A stretch of DNA of 64,000 nucleotides, taken from assembly GCF_042662225.1 (NCBI RefSeq), contig NZ_JBHSYQ010000004.1, positions 269,170 to 333,169 of the forward strand. Reading direction: 5' to 3'. Position numbers and translations under genes: made by a program. How positions within the stretch are numbered: position 1 is the stretch's first letter; each line of letters begins with the position of its first letter. Under the pieces are notes generated by a model. That model worked only from the letters and a program-made list of their open reading frames with translations, did no database searches and was not told the origin of the DNA. Below, in pieces: positions 34,661 through 44,368 of this stretch. Origin of the DNA: Nibribacter roseus (lineage in GTDB: Bacteria; Bacteroidota; Bacteroidia; Cytophagales; Hymenobacteraceae).

Positions 34661-35889
34661 CCTTTATTTATTCTGCTCTCACTAATTTCTGTTTTCAAAA
34701 AGCTTCTTCCTCTAAAATTTAATATTACCAACTATAAGCTCTAAAATTCTGATTCTTCTGTTATTTAATATGTTAATTATTTCTTCTTTTTAATTATTTT
34801 AAGAAAGCTTTATTGAATTGAAGGGTTTAATAGGGATGATTTCAAAAGATAATGCCTGCGTGAGCATTGAGGAATGAATGAATGTCGTAACAAAGTGGTA
34901 ATAAATCAGCTTGATTAACCCTGAAGTTTAAAATATTTTCATTTAGTGTTGGATTGACACATATATTTTGATATATTTCACCTAGCTAAGAAAAAGAAGA
35001 GGGCAAAGACGATGCTTTGTTGTTAAATAGAGGATGGGCAGCCATTATTTTCTCCTTATCTCTTAGTTATACTAAATCACATAATCATATTTCATTGGGA
35101 AATGTTTTTGGCTTTGTCTATGCCAAAAACGCACCAATAAATATTACAGGTTGCAAAGCCACTTAAGTTGGTTGTATAGGTTCATAATAATTATTAAGTG
35201 TCTTTCATAACTACCTATTAAGCCAGTTATTAACCTCAAACGCAGAAATTATCAAGGTTTATTTCGATTATTTCTGCTGTTGTAGTTGAGATAAATTAGC
35301 GGGTAACAGAAAATAAAAAGCGATCTTATTTATTGATTAATAGATAATCATTTTACCATTTTAGAATAAGAAGGATCAAGTGCAGACAGGAAAGGGCAAA
35401 TGAGCAGATGACAGATGGAGAAGAGACCTTAGATAGGCAGAGAGCTAAGGGTTGAAACCTACACAAATTGCTGATACTTGATAGAAAAGCATTTTTTTGG
35501 GTTAAATGTTAACATATCCGCATCAGGTTTGAAACAATGTGTACCCATGATTTAGAATTCTTCAAATTACATTTACGATACCTTTAAAGTTTTAAATCAA
35601 TCTGACATGATAACTAAGAGAAAGGAGGGTGCTGAAGATTTTATGTTCTAAAGATTTGACTAAGATCTCATCTTATGATACTGCCCACAGATACACCAAT
35701 ACGCTATTACTGAAAATTACTTTTTTTGATGAGTGCTTAAATAGATTAAAGTGATGTTTTTTAGACTACCTTTTTTTCTTAAAGGAAACAGTTGTAATAA
35801 AAAAATTCTAAAGATAAAGACTAAAAGCATCAATGGTTTTAATGAGTGCATTTTCACAATAAAGTTTACTACCTAATCTGAATTACCAT
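34661..35889. other. 1.2-kb AT-rich non-coding leader before susC
   Basis: No ORF of note in either strand. It is clearly richer in A and T than the flanking genes. A hairpin GTTTTTGGC / GCCAAAAAC lies at 35104-35130. No clear TAnnTTTG promoter was seen near 35890. It is probably a promoter plus long 5' leader, and could hold a small RNA. Confidence 0.4.
35104..35130. repeat. Short hairpin resembling the palindromic family
   Basis: GTTTTTGGC-TTTGTCTAT-GCCAAAAAC, a 9-bp perfect stem. It has the outer-arm flavour of the family but lacks the inner core, so it is a half-size variant in the susC leader. Confidence 0.5.
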
Positions 35890-38800
35890 ATGACAAAAAA
35901 CTTTTACCCAGAGAAAAATTACCAGAAAAGTAACTCTGTCTTTACGTCAAGGGCAGGCTGGAGAATGCTAGCCATTCTTCTGGCCGTTTTGCTTCAGACG
36001 TTTGATGGCTTGGCACAAGATGCCAAAAGAACAATTACTGGTAAAGTAACATCTGCCTCGGATAATTCTCCTATGCCAGGTGTGAGTGTGGTAGTGAAAG
36101 GCACTACAAATGGTGCTGCTACCGATGTGAATGGAAACTACTCTTTACAGGCCGGCAGCAATGACGTGCTGGTTGTTTCTTTTATTGGTTACCAGAACCA
36201 AGAAGTAGCGGTAGGCACTAGAAACTCTATTAATATAAGCCTGAGAGAAGATGCAGAAGTGCTAAATGAAGTAGTGGTAACGGGTTATGGCGAGCTTAGA
36301 GCAAGCGATGTGCCTTCTGCCCAAACTACTATTGATGCAAGAAGCATAGAAAGAACTGTTAACACTACTGTTGAACAAGCCATTCAGGGCCGTGCACCTG
36401 GTGTTTACGTTACCCAGAACACAGGCGCTCCAGGTGGTGGTATTTCAGTAAATATCAGAGGTATTAACTCCATCAACGGATCTAACGAGCCTTTATATGT
36501 GATAGATGGTGTGCAGATTCAAGGTTCTAATTCTACTTCAGGTGTGAACCCATTGGCTTCTTTGAACCCAGCTGATATAGAAACCATGGATATTTTGCAG
36601 GGTCCTTCCGCCACTGCTATATATGGTTCGCGTGGTACCAATGGGGTAGTTTTGATCACAACCAAAAGAGGTAAATCCGGTGATGTAAGAGTGAATTATG
36701 CTTTTCTTACCAGTGTGCAGACTCCGCCTAAATCACTGGACGTAATGAATTTGCGGGAATTTGCCCAACTAGATAATGAGTATAAAGCTCTTGCGGGTGG
36801 CAATATCCGTGAGGATTTCTTAGATCCTACAATATTAGGTGAAGGAACACACTGGCAGCGTGAATTATTCAACAATGCCCCTATGCAAAAACACCAGCTG
36901 AGCCTGAGCGGGGGAAGTGAGAATACCCGCTTCTATTTATCAGGTGAGTATTTAGATCAGCAAGGTGTGGCAGTAGGCTCAGGATTTGATCGTGCCTCAG
37001 TACGGTTGAACCTAGACAGTAAAGCAAGAAAATGGCTTAATCTAGGTGCAAACATCAACTTTGCCCAAACCAATGAACAAATCTCTACCACACAGTGGGA
37101 TATTATCAATAATGCCATTCAATTATCACCTGCCATTCCGGTAAGAAACCTGGATGGAACCTATGGCGGTGGAGAGCCAAGACTAAACCCAGACGGAAGT
37201 GTTTCTGAGGCCGAACGTTTTACGCCAGCTAACCCAATAGGCTTAGCTAATATCATCACCAATGATATGGTGAGACGCCGAATTCTAGGTGGCTTGAATG
37301 CCACTGTTAATTTGGCTAAAGGCTTAGAATTCCGTACTGCTTTCAATGCTGATTATGGTACTGGGTTTGGTACTACCTTTTTACCTACGTATACTTTCGG
37401 TTACCAGCGTAACACCATTGCCCGCTTAGATAACAGAAACGAGACCAATACCTATTGGAACTGGAATCAATTGTTACAGTACTCCAGACAATTTGGTAAA
37501 CATAGTTTAACAGTTATGGCCACTCATGAAGCACAGGCTTCAAGATGGCAAAATACAACCCTTGGTAGAAGCGGATTCAACACTAACCAGATTATTGACA
37601 TCAACGCTGGAGAGCAAAATGCTAACCAAAGAACGGGTGGTGGACAAGGTGACTGGGCAATGGAGTCTTATTTAGGTAGGATTAACTATAATTTCGGAGA
37701 CCGTTACATTCTTCAAGCCGCGCTTCGTGCTGATGGTTCAGCAAACTTTGGTTCTGGCAACAAATGGGGGTATTTCCCTTCAGTGTCTGCAGCTTGGCGC
37801 GTTTCAGAAGAACCCTTCTTTTCTGTTCCGGTTGTTAGCGACTTAAGACTGCGTTTTGAAACTGGTTTGACCGGAAGCCAAGGCTCAGGCGGTAATATTT
37901 ATGCAAGGCTTCAACAATACCCTACTGAGTGGGGATCTGGTTTCCTTGCTGCCAATTATCCAAACCCGAATTTCCAATGGGAAGAAACACTAACCAACAA
38001 CGTAGGTATCAACCTTGGTTTATTTGAGAACCGCGTTCAAATTGAAGCTGATTACTATGTAAAGAACACAGACAACGTAATCGTTAGAAGCTCACTTCCT
38101 TGGTATATGGGTTCTACTGGTAGTGGTTCTGTTCAGGCTCCTCTTGTTAACTTCGGTGCGCTTCAAAACAAAGGTTGGAGCTTCATGATCAACACCATCA
38201 ACGTAGATAATGGCAAATTCAAATGGTCATCAAACCTAAACTTCTCCCACTTTAAAGCTGAGGTTACTAAACTTTACACTGAAACAAGTGTAGTTGCCCG
38301 TAACGCGCCAGATTGGTACATCCAACCACTTTGGTCACAGAGAACAGTAGTTGGTGAGTCTCCTTGGTTCTTCTATGGCTACATTGAAGAAGGAGTTTTC
38401 CAAACGGTAGAAGAAGTTCAGGCTAGTGCCCGTCCTGCTGATAGCCAGGGGAATCCATTTCCGGTCGGAGAAAATAGCATATGGGTTGGAGATGTGAAGT
38501 TCCGTGACCTGAATGGTGATGGCATTATCAACGAGCAGGACATGACCAAGATTGGTAGCCCATGGCCTAAGTATTTCGGTGGCTTCACAAATGATTTCTC
38601 TTACAAAGGATTTAATCTGAGTGTGCTTATCACCGGAACCTTCGGGAACGATGTTTACAACTATGTACGTTTCCGTAATTCAGATCCTAATAACATCAAC
38701 CTCGGGCGGAACATGTTAAGAGAAGTAATGGACTATGCCCGTGTTAACTCAGAAGGTGTGTTGGAAAATCCAGGTACAACAGTTCCAAGGCTTTCTGGTG

Positions 38801-39114
38801 GAGATGTAAACAAGAACTTTGCCCGCCACACCACCAAGTATGTAGAAGACGGTTCATTTGTGAGAATCAAGAACATTTCATTGAACTATACTTTACCTGC
38901 AACCCTAGTTTCGAGACAAAACATTTTGAAGGCAGTTAGAGTGGGAGTGAGTGCTCAAAACCTTTATACTTTTACAAAATACACCGGTTACGACCCTGAA
39001 GTAGGTTCTTATGTTGGTCCTAACGTTGAAAACAATGATGCGCCGATTGGGGTTGACACCGGCCGCTATCCCATCACCCCAATCTACTCTTTCAACCTAG
39101 GAATTGATTTTTAA
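35890..39114 (+). CDS. susC: SusC-like TonB-dependent transporter
   Basis: A 1074-residue outer-membrane receptor. After a signal peptide (about 1-43) comes a carboxypeptidase-regulatory-like domain (G-K-V-T-S-A-S-D-N-S-P-M-P-G-V-S-V, about 52-130), the TonB box-like E-V-V-V-T-G-Y-G, then the plug (about 140-250, with P-L-Y-V-I-D-G-V and G-S-R-G-T-N-G-V-V-L-I-T-T) and a 22-strand barrel. It imports oligosaccharides with the lidding SusD partner and TonB energy. Substrate is presumed to be glucuronoxylan oligosaccharides from the neighbouring genes. A 20-nt gap separates it from susD. Confidence 0.95.
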   Translation: MTKNFYPEKNYQKSNSVFTSRAGWRMLAILLAVLLQTFDGLAQDAKRTITGKVTSASDNSPMPGVSVVVKGTTNGAATDVNGNYSLQAGSNDVLVVSFIGYQNQEVAVGTRNSINISLREDAEVLNEVVVTGYGELRASDVPSAQTTIDARSIERTVNTTVEQAIQGRAPGVYVTQNTGAPGGGISVNIRGINSINGSNEPLYVIDGVQIQGSNSTSGVNPLASLNPADIETMDILQGPSATAIYGSRGTNGVVLITTKRGKSGDVRVNYAFLTSVQTPPKSLDVMNLREFAQLDNEYKALAGGNIREDFLDPTILGEGTHWQRELFNNAPMQKHQLSLSGGSENTRFYLSGEYLDQQGVAVGSGFDRASVRLNLDSKARKWLNLGANINFAQTNEQISTTQWDIINNAIQLSPAIPVRNLDGTYGGGEPRLNPDGSVSEAERFTPANPIGLANIITNDMVRRRILGGLNATVNLAKGLEFRTAFNADYGTGFGTTFLPTYTFGYQRNTIARLDNRNETNTYWNWNQLLQYSRQFGKHSLTVMATHEAQASRWQNTTLGRSGFNTNQIIDINAGEQNANQRTGGGQGDWAMESYLGRINYNFGDRYILQAALRADGSANFGSGNKWGYFPSVSAAWRVSEEPFFSVPVVSDLRLRFETGLTGSQGSGGNIYARLQQYPTEWGSGFLAANYPNPNFQWEETLTNNVGINLGLFENRVQIEADYYVKNTDNVIVRSSLPWYMGSTGSGSVQAPLVNFGALQNKGWSFMINTINVDNGKFKWSSNLNFSHFKAEVTKLYTETSVVARNAPDWYIQPLWSQRTVVGESPWFFYGYIEEGVFQTVEEVQASARPADSQGNPFPVGENSIWVGDVKFRDLNGDGIINEQDMTKIGSPWPKYFGGFTNDFSYKGFNLSVLITGTFGNDVYNYVRFRNSDPNNINLGRNMLREVMDYARVNSEGVLENPGTTVPRLSGGDVNKNFARHTTKYVEDGSFVRIKNISLNYTLPATLVSRQNILKAVRVGVSAQNLYTFTKYTGYDPEVGSYVGPNVENNDAPIGVDTGRYPITPIYSFNLGIDF

Positions 39115-39134
39115 TTATTAACAGAAAGTTCAAT

Positions 39135-40877
39135 ATGAATAAAAGATATATTTTAGTCGGGGCTCTTGCCACCCTGGCTATGTTCTCTGGCTGTAAAGAA
39201 GATTTCTTAGAGAGGCCACCATTAGATACTCTTACTGACGGTGCATTTTTCAAAACCGATGCTCAGGTGTTGGCGGCGACTGCCCCACTTTATAATGTGG
39301 CTTGGAAAGATTACCATGATCAAGCCTCTTATTTCATAGGAGATATTCGGGGAGGAACCTTGTTCTATCCTTGGGAAGCCCCGGCAGAGCGGAGAGACAA
39401 TGTGCTCTTTAGAGCAACCGGTGTTTCCAGATCAACTTTGTGGGCATACCAAGCTTGCTATAATGTTATTGCACAGTCAAACATGGCTATCTATAACATT
39501 AATAAGTTAGCTGGCCCAGAAGTAAGTCAAGCAGCTAAAAATCAGGCAATAGGGGAAGCGCGTTTTATGCGTGCAACTGCCTACAGCATTTTGGTCACTA
39601 CTTTTGGTGAAGTTCCTATCATTACTGACAACGTTGCGGATTTAAACAATGCAGAAAAGGTGCGGAATACCGTGCCGAGTATTTGGGAGTTTATTACCCG
39701 CGACTATTTGTTTGCCGCAGAAAATCTACCTCTTACTTCTACGCAACCCGGCAGAGTTACCAGATGGTCGGCAGAAGGTATGTTGGCTCGTACTTACCTT
39801 ACCCGGGCAGGTGTGAGCGGCTCAGGCGGACAACGTAACCAGGAGTTCTTAGATAAGGCAAAAGAGTATGCCCATCGGGTAATCACCATGAGCGGAAAGT
39901 CTTTGATCAGACCATACGAGAATCTCTTCAAATATCCTTACGATAATAACGCTGAGTCATTATTTGAAAACCAATGGGTATTTGGAGACAACTATCAAGC
40001 GGCTAATACCATGGCCTCCCAAATTTACCCTATGGGTGAAATAGCGGTGAATAATGATGGCTGGGGTGGTAACTATAGTGCTACCTGGTGGATGATGAGC
40101 TTGTATGAGGGCTTGATCACAAACCAAGATGACACTGATCCGGCTAATGATGGACAAATCAAAGGCTCCACCATGGACCAAAGGTTAAAAGCTACCTGGA
40201 TGCTTCCAGGTTTCCACTATCCTGAAATCACAAATAAATTAACAAACCAGAAACTAACATGGCCTGCCCCTGGTGCAGGAGCCACCAACAACTACGCTGT
40301 TATCAAAAAGTATGTAGTTGGTAATGATCTGGACTTGGGTGGACAAGCTGCTCAACAAAGGTATCCGCACAACACCTATATGATGAGATTGGCAGAAATG
40401 TATTTAACGTATGTTGACGCTGCTGTTGGAAACGCTGAATCAACCTCTGATCCGCAGGCAGTTCAATATTTTAATGCCATTCGTACCCGCGCTGGTTTAC
40501 AAACTGTAGAGGGGCCAATTAAAATGAGTAGCAGGTACCCTGAGGTTGGAGAAGAAGAGGTATATGAAGACCAGGTGTTTGAAGAATGGGTGAAGGAGTT
40601 TGCCATGGAGAATTTAACCTGGTATGCGTTAGTTAGAATTCACTATTACAACCCACAGAAAGCTTACAACATCATCAACAACCAAGACAGAGCATTGTTT
40701 CTGGCTGCACCAGATCGTTTCCCTAACCCAACCGGCTGGACATTCACTAAAACTGATTGGGTAACTGAACGGACTCCAAATGTTGGCCCTGGTAATTTCT
40801 TTATGCCTTTGCCTACCGTGGAGCTTAGCCAGTCGCCAAGTTTAAGCCAACCACCTGTTGAGTATGTTTTTGACTAA
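39135..40877 (+). CDS. susD: SusD/RagB-like surface glycan-binding lipoprotein
   Basis: A 580-residue lipoprotein with lipobox M-F-S-G-C (Cys about 20). Its SusD-like N-terminal region (F-L-E-R-P-P-L-D-T-L-T-D-G-A-F-F) and C-terminal SusD domain with R-L-A-E-M-Y-L-T-Y-V-D-A and Y-F-N-A-I-R-T-R-A-G-L are standard. It caps the SusC pore and delivers glycan. The gene is 20 nt after susC and 51 nt before the next gene. Confidence 0.95.
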   Translation: MNKRYILVGALATLAMFSGCKEDFLERPPLDTLTDGAFFKTDAQVLAATAPLYNVAWKDYHDQASYFIGDIRGGTLFYPWEAPAERRDNVLFRATGVSRSTLWAYQACYNVIAQSNMAIYNINKLAGPEVSQAAKNQAIGEARFMRATAYSILVTTFGEVPIITDNVADLNNAEKVRNTVPSIWEFITRDYLFAAENLPLTSTQPGRVTRWSAEGMLARTYLTRAGVSGSGGQRNQEFLDKAKEYAHRVITMSGKSLIRPYENLFKYPYDNNAESLFENQWVFGDNYQAANTMASQIYPMGEIAVNNDGWGGNYSATWWMMSLYEGLITNQDDTDPANDGQIKGSTMDQRLKATWMLPGFHYPEITNKLTNQKLTWPAPGAGATNNYAVIKKYVVGNDLDLGGQAAQQRYPHNTYMMRLAEMYLTYVDAAVGNAESTSDPQAVQYFNAIRTRAGLQTVEGPIKMSSRYPEVGEEEVYEDQVFEEWVKEFAMENLTWYALVRIHYYNPQKAYNIINNQDRALFLAAPDRFPNPTGWTFTKTDWVTERTPNVGPGNFFMPLPTVELSQSPSLSQPPVEYVFD

Positions 40878-40928
40878 CACAGCAGAAGGTTAAAACATCA
40901 TTTATTTAGTTCATAAAAAGATATTTAT

Positions 40929-42092
40929 ATGAAACATAGTTTAAAATCCTTGATGTTCCTGTTCGTCGCGTTTGTGATGAGTGGAATGTTTATAAGCTGT
41001 TCGGAAGATGATGATCTTTCGAGCGGCGGTACCCCTATGATTAGCTATGTCCGGGTAACCCGTCCGGCAGCATCAGATTCTCTTATTGTAAAAGCGGGTC
41101 AGGGACAAATGATTGCCATAATAGGTCAGAACCTGCAAAATGCCCGTGAATTATGGATTAATGACAAACAGGCAGTACTTCAGTCTACTTTTATTACAAG
41201 TACTTCCATCATTACCCGTGTACCATCAGACATTCCAACTGATATCACAAATAAGATGAGAATTGTATTTGCTAACGGTCAGCAAATAGAGCATGACTTT
41301 ACGGTTGATATCAGCGAGCCAAGACCAACTTATATGGAAAGTGAGTTTGTGAATGCCGGTGAAATTGCCACAATCAGAGGCAACTACTTCTATGATCCGG
41401 TTCAGGTTTTCTTTACCGGGGAAAATGGTACCCAAGTAGAAGGAGAAGTGGTTGAGTTATTGCCGAATGTAATAGAGGTAAGGGTGCCTGAGGGCGCTCA
41501 ACCAGGTCCACTGACCATCAAGAGTAATTTCGGGGAAACAGAATCAGATTTCTGGTTCCGTGATAATCGTAACATCATTGCTGATTTTGAGGATACTGAC
41601 TTTTCTGGCTGGTGGCACGGACCAAGCTATATTTCTAGCGGTACGGATGCGATTCAACCTATCAGCGGCAAATTTCTACGCATTGATAAAGACGACACAG
41701 GTGGATGGTTTGAAGCTTTTGTTGGTGATGGAACAATAAAAGGGAAAACTAAAAACATTCCGGAAGATGCTTTTGCAAACCCTGGAAAATACACCCTTAA
41801 ATTCGAAATGAACACTGTAACTCCATTGGTTTATAACGGAATACAGTTTTTCATGGGAACTGGTAGTCCTGGTGATAGAGGTAATGCTTTTTATAACTGG
41901 CAGGCAAATATTGATACTCAGAATAAATGGCAGACAGTAAGTATTCCTTTTAAGGAATTCTATGAGGCTAACAATAAAGGAGGAAACAATTTTACCTATA
42001 ACCCTAATGGTTACGCCGTTTCTCTTCATTTTGTAGGCCCTGGTACAAAGGCAAAATTCGCGATGGATAATTTACGGGTAGTACCAAATTAA
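40929..42092 (+). CDS. Surface glycan-binding lipoprotein (SGBP-like, IPT domains)
   Basis: A 387-residue lipoprotein (lipobox I-S-C, about residue 24). Two or more IPT/TIG-like Ig domains (about 35-210) are followed by a C-terminal beta-sandwich of about 170 residues (I-I-A-D-F-E-D-T-D-F-S-G-W-W-H-G start) like the C-terminal xyloglucan-binding domain of SGBP-B proteins. It probably traps xylan at the cell surface. It is the third gene of the susC-susD operon. Confidence 0.85.
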   Translation: MKHSLKSLMFLFVAFVMSGMFISCSEDDDLSSGGTPMISYVRVTRPAASDSLIVKAGQGQMIAIIGQNLQNARELWINDKQAVLQSTFITSTSIITRVPSDIPTDITNKMRIVFANGQQIEHDFTVDISEPRPTYMESEFVNAGEIATIRGNYFYDPVQVFFTGENGTQVEGEVVELLPNVIEVRVPEGAQPGPLTIKSNFGETESDFWFRDNRNIIADFEDTDFSGWWHGPSYISSGTDAIQPISGKFLRIDKDDTGGWFEAFVGDGTIKGKTKNIPEDAFANPGKYTLKFEMNTVTPLVYNGIQFFMGTGSPGDRGNAFYNWQANIDTQNKWQTVSIPFKEFYEANNKGGNNFTYNPNGYAVSLHFVGPGTKAKFAMDNLRVVPN

Positions 42093-42124
42093 CTTCCTTA
42101 AGAACCTCCTCAATTAAACGAAAG

Positions 42125-43678
42125 ATGAAACACATATATAATTTAAGAGCAATACTGCTGGTATGTTTGCTGGTGAGTTTTGGGTTCTTCACATCTTGTT
42201 CTGATGATGAAGGTGAAATAAACTCTGGGCAGGTGGAACTGTTGAGTTTTGGGCCTACCGGGGTTAAACACGGAGAACAGATAAAGTTCATAGGGCGAAA
42301 CCTGAATATAGTTGAATCCATTGAATTTCAGGGCGCCACTGTGGCAAAGACACAGTTCACAGCTCATACTTCTGAATTGATAGAACTGATTGTTCCTCAA
42401 GAGACGGAAGAAGGTAGAGTAACGTTGAAAATTGCCGGTGGTGAGGACGTGGTTTCTAAAACTGTTTTAAGTTTTGAGGTTCCAGTAGTCATCAATTCTT
42501 TTACTGAAAGTGCAAAGCCAGGTACAAACATTACCATTACCGGTAATTACCTGAATTGGGTGGACAGTGTTCAATTTGGTTCGCTTGTGCCTCACGTGAA
42601 AACTTTTGTTAGCAGATCAATGACTGAACTGGTACTTACCGTACCAATGGAAGCCAAAACAGGGACTTTAACTTTTTTTACAGGTGGTACTGAACCAATG
42701 AGTATTGAAACGGAACAGGAACTGCAGGTTACTTTACCTAACGCTACTGGCATCAACCCAACTTCTTTAAAACACGGTGAAAACCTTACCATTACAGGTA
42801 CAGATCTTGACCTTGTAAAGGAGGTTGTCTTCACAGGTGTTGGCTCAGCAAGAGTATCCACTTTTGTAAATCAATCGGCTACGCAACTAGTAGTAACAGT
42901 GCCTAATAATGCTTCAACCGGTACACTTAAATTAGTGGCTATGTCTGGTGAAGAAGTAACTACTACCCAAACCATAACGGTTATTTTGCCTGCCATTACC
43001 AATATGGCTCCAAATCCGGTAGATCCGGGAGGTAAACTCACCATTACAGGCACAAACCTTGACTTGGTGAAAACTGTTAATTTTGCAGGCGGCGCTTCTG
43101 TTTCTACTTTTATTTCTAAGACCCCTACTCAAATTGAATTGACAATGCCCACCGCAGATGTTGTGAATGGTGCTGTTACATTCATTACAACCCGTGACTA
43201 TTCAGTTGCCACTGGAAAGACATTGAATATCAATATTGAACGTCCTCCATATTTCATCTTCAATGACGCCCTTCATTCTGAGTGGCAGAAGTGGAATGGC
43301 TGGGGAACAACCGTTCAGGATATGGCAAGTACAGAGCAGGTTTCAAGAGGCTCTAGAGCTATAAAATTAAGTTATAATGATAGCTACGGTGCTCTGCAGT
43401 TGCACCCCACTAATGCTAAAGTTATGGAAGGGTATACCACTCTTGTTCTTTATGTTTATGGTGTTACTGGTGATTACCAAATGTCTGTTGCCCTTCAATT
43501 GAAAGATGGAAAAGATACCCCTGACGGTACCTTCATGGTGAAGCAAGGGGAGTGGAAGAAAATTGAAATTCCAATCAGTACTTTTGGGGATTTATCTGCT
43601 GGTATCAATGATTTTAGACTTAAAAACTATGGTACTAATCCAAACACAGTCTATGTAGATGATATAGAACTTCGTTAA
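42125..43678 (+). CDS. Surface glycan-binding lipoprotein with repeated IPT/TIG domains
   Basis: A 517-residue lipoprotein (lipobox T-S-C, about residue 25). Four to five tandem IPT/TIG units follow, each with a G-x-N/T-L-x-x-V-x-x-V-x-F core (L-K-H-G-E-N-L-T-I-T-G-T is the clearest). The C-terminal about 150 residues (from P-P-Y-F-I-F-N-D) form a carbohydrate-binding-like beta-sandwich that ends at V-D-D-I-E-L-R. It is the last gene of the SusCD operon, 32 nt after its neighbour. Confidence 0.85.
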   Translation: MKHIYNLRAILLVCLLVSFGFFTSCSDDEGEINSGQVELLSFGPTGVKHGEQIKFIGRNLNIVESIEFQGATVAKTQFTAHTSELIELIVPQETEEGRVTLKIAGGEDVVSKTVLSFEVPVVINSFTESAKPGTNITITGNYLNWVDSVQFGSLVPHVKTFVSRSMTELVLTVPMEAKTGTLTFFTGGTEPMSIETEQELQVTLPNATGINPTSLKHGENLTITGTDLDLVKEVVFTGVGSARVSTFVNQSATQLVVTVPNNASTGTLKLVAMSGEEVTTTQTITVILPAITNMAPNPVDPGGKLTITGTNLDLVKTVNFAGGASVSTFISKTPTQIELTMPTADVVNGAVTFITTRDYSVATGKTLNINIERPPYFIFNDALHSEWQKWNGWGTTVQDMASTEQVSRGSRAIKLSYNDSYGALQLHPTNAKVMEGYTTLVLYVYGVTGDYQMSVALQLKDGKDTPDGTFMVKQGEWKKIEIPISTFGDLSAGINDFRLKNYGTNPNTVYVDDIELR

Positions 43679-43684
43679 TTAGAT

Positions 43685-43743
43685 ACCTAACGGCATAAAA
43701 AGAGGAAGGGCATTTTGCTCTTCCTTTTTTTATGCCGTTAGGT
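43685..43743 (+). terminator. Long hairpin terminator after the SusCD operon
   Basis: ACCTAACGGCATAAAAA-x-AGGAAG and CTTCCT-x-TTTTTATGCCGTTAGGT form an approximately 23-bp stem with a 9-nt loop and internal T-tract. It starts 7 nt after the stop codon. Confidence 0.85.
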
Positions 43744-44318
43744 AGACGTTCCAGGAATACAATTTACAACGCGCCTTTCTACTAAGCCCAACTGTGGTAG
43801 GTAACAGATCTACCTTTCATAAAGGTTATGTTTCTGCAGAGCATCTTTGAAGGCTGGTAGGGGTAATGATTGGTACTGATACATACCTTCACCATTGATG
43901 AATGATAAGTTATGCTTGCTGACGATAATCAGGCGAAATTTAAAATCCTCTTTTATACCTGTTTTCTTAAAAACAACCCTAAAACGATTGGCTGAATTCT
44001 CTGCAAAGATTAAGAAGATGTAGGCAAAAAGGGTTAAGATTTTACTGATACAGAACGAGGCCGTACCAGATGGATTAAAGAAGAGCCTTAGTATTAAATA
44101 GGTTTTAAACTGCATCGCCAGCATCTCCTAAATTCTTACTTACCCGAAGTGACAATTAATGAAAGTTATCAAATTTCAATAATGCTCCCTATCAGGCTCT
44201 CCTTAAGGGTACCACCCACATTAAGTACAAAGTTAAGAGGAGGATTAAAGTGTAGTCTAAAAGGGTTTGGCACTGGGTGAGTCCAATTTGCTGGATGATG
44301 TGGATGGGTTTAAATAAA
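43744..44318. other. Non-coding region between convergent SusCD and xyl operons
   Basis: About 575 nt. It contains a weak palindromic copy (43948-43988) and an open frame on the minus strand at 43810-44124 that I do not accept as a gene. Its content looks like decayed sequence, with no recognisable family. Confidence 0.4.
43948..43988. repeat. Nested palindromic element copy 16 (weak)
   Basis: CCTGTTTTCTTAAAAACAACCCTAAAAC keeps the inner core and the right arm, but the left arm is degenerate. Confidence 0.35.
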
Positions 44319-44347
44319 AAAGGCTGCCTAAATCTTAGGCAGCCTTT
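44319..44347 (-). terminator. Intrinsic terminator of the xyl operon
   Basis: AAAGGCTGCCTAA / TTAGGCAGCCTTT, a perfect 13-bp stem with a 3-nt loop, followed by T-rich sequence on the minus strand, 21 nt after the xylE stop. Confidence 0.88.
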
Positions 44348-44368
44348 CCGCGCAATACATGAAAAAAA

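Noticed and set aside
43810..44124. Open frame of 104 codons on the minus strand between the SusCD and xyl operons
   Set aside because: No family is recognised, it overlaps a palindromic copy (43948-43988), and its composition looks like non-coding sequence. A decayed transposase was considered but no motif supports it.
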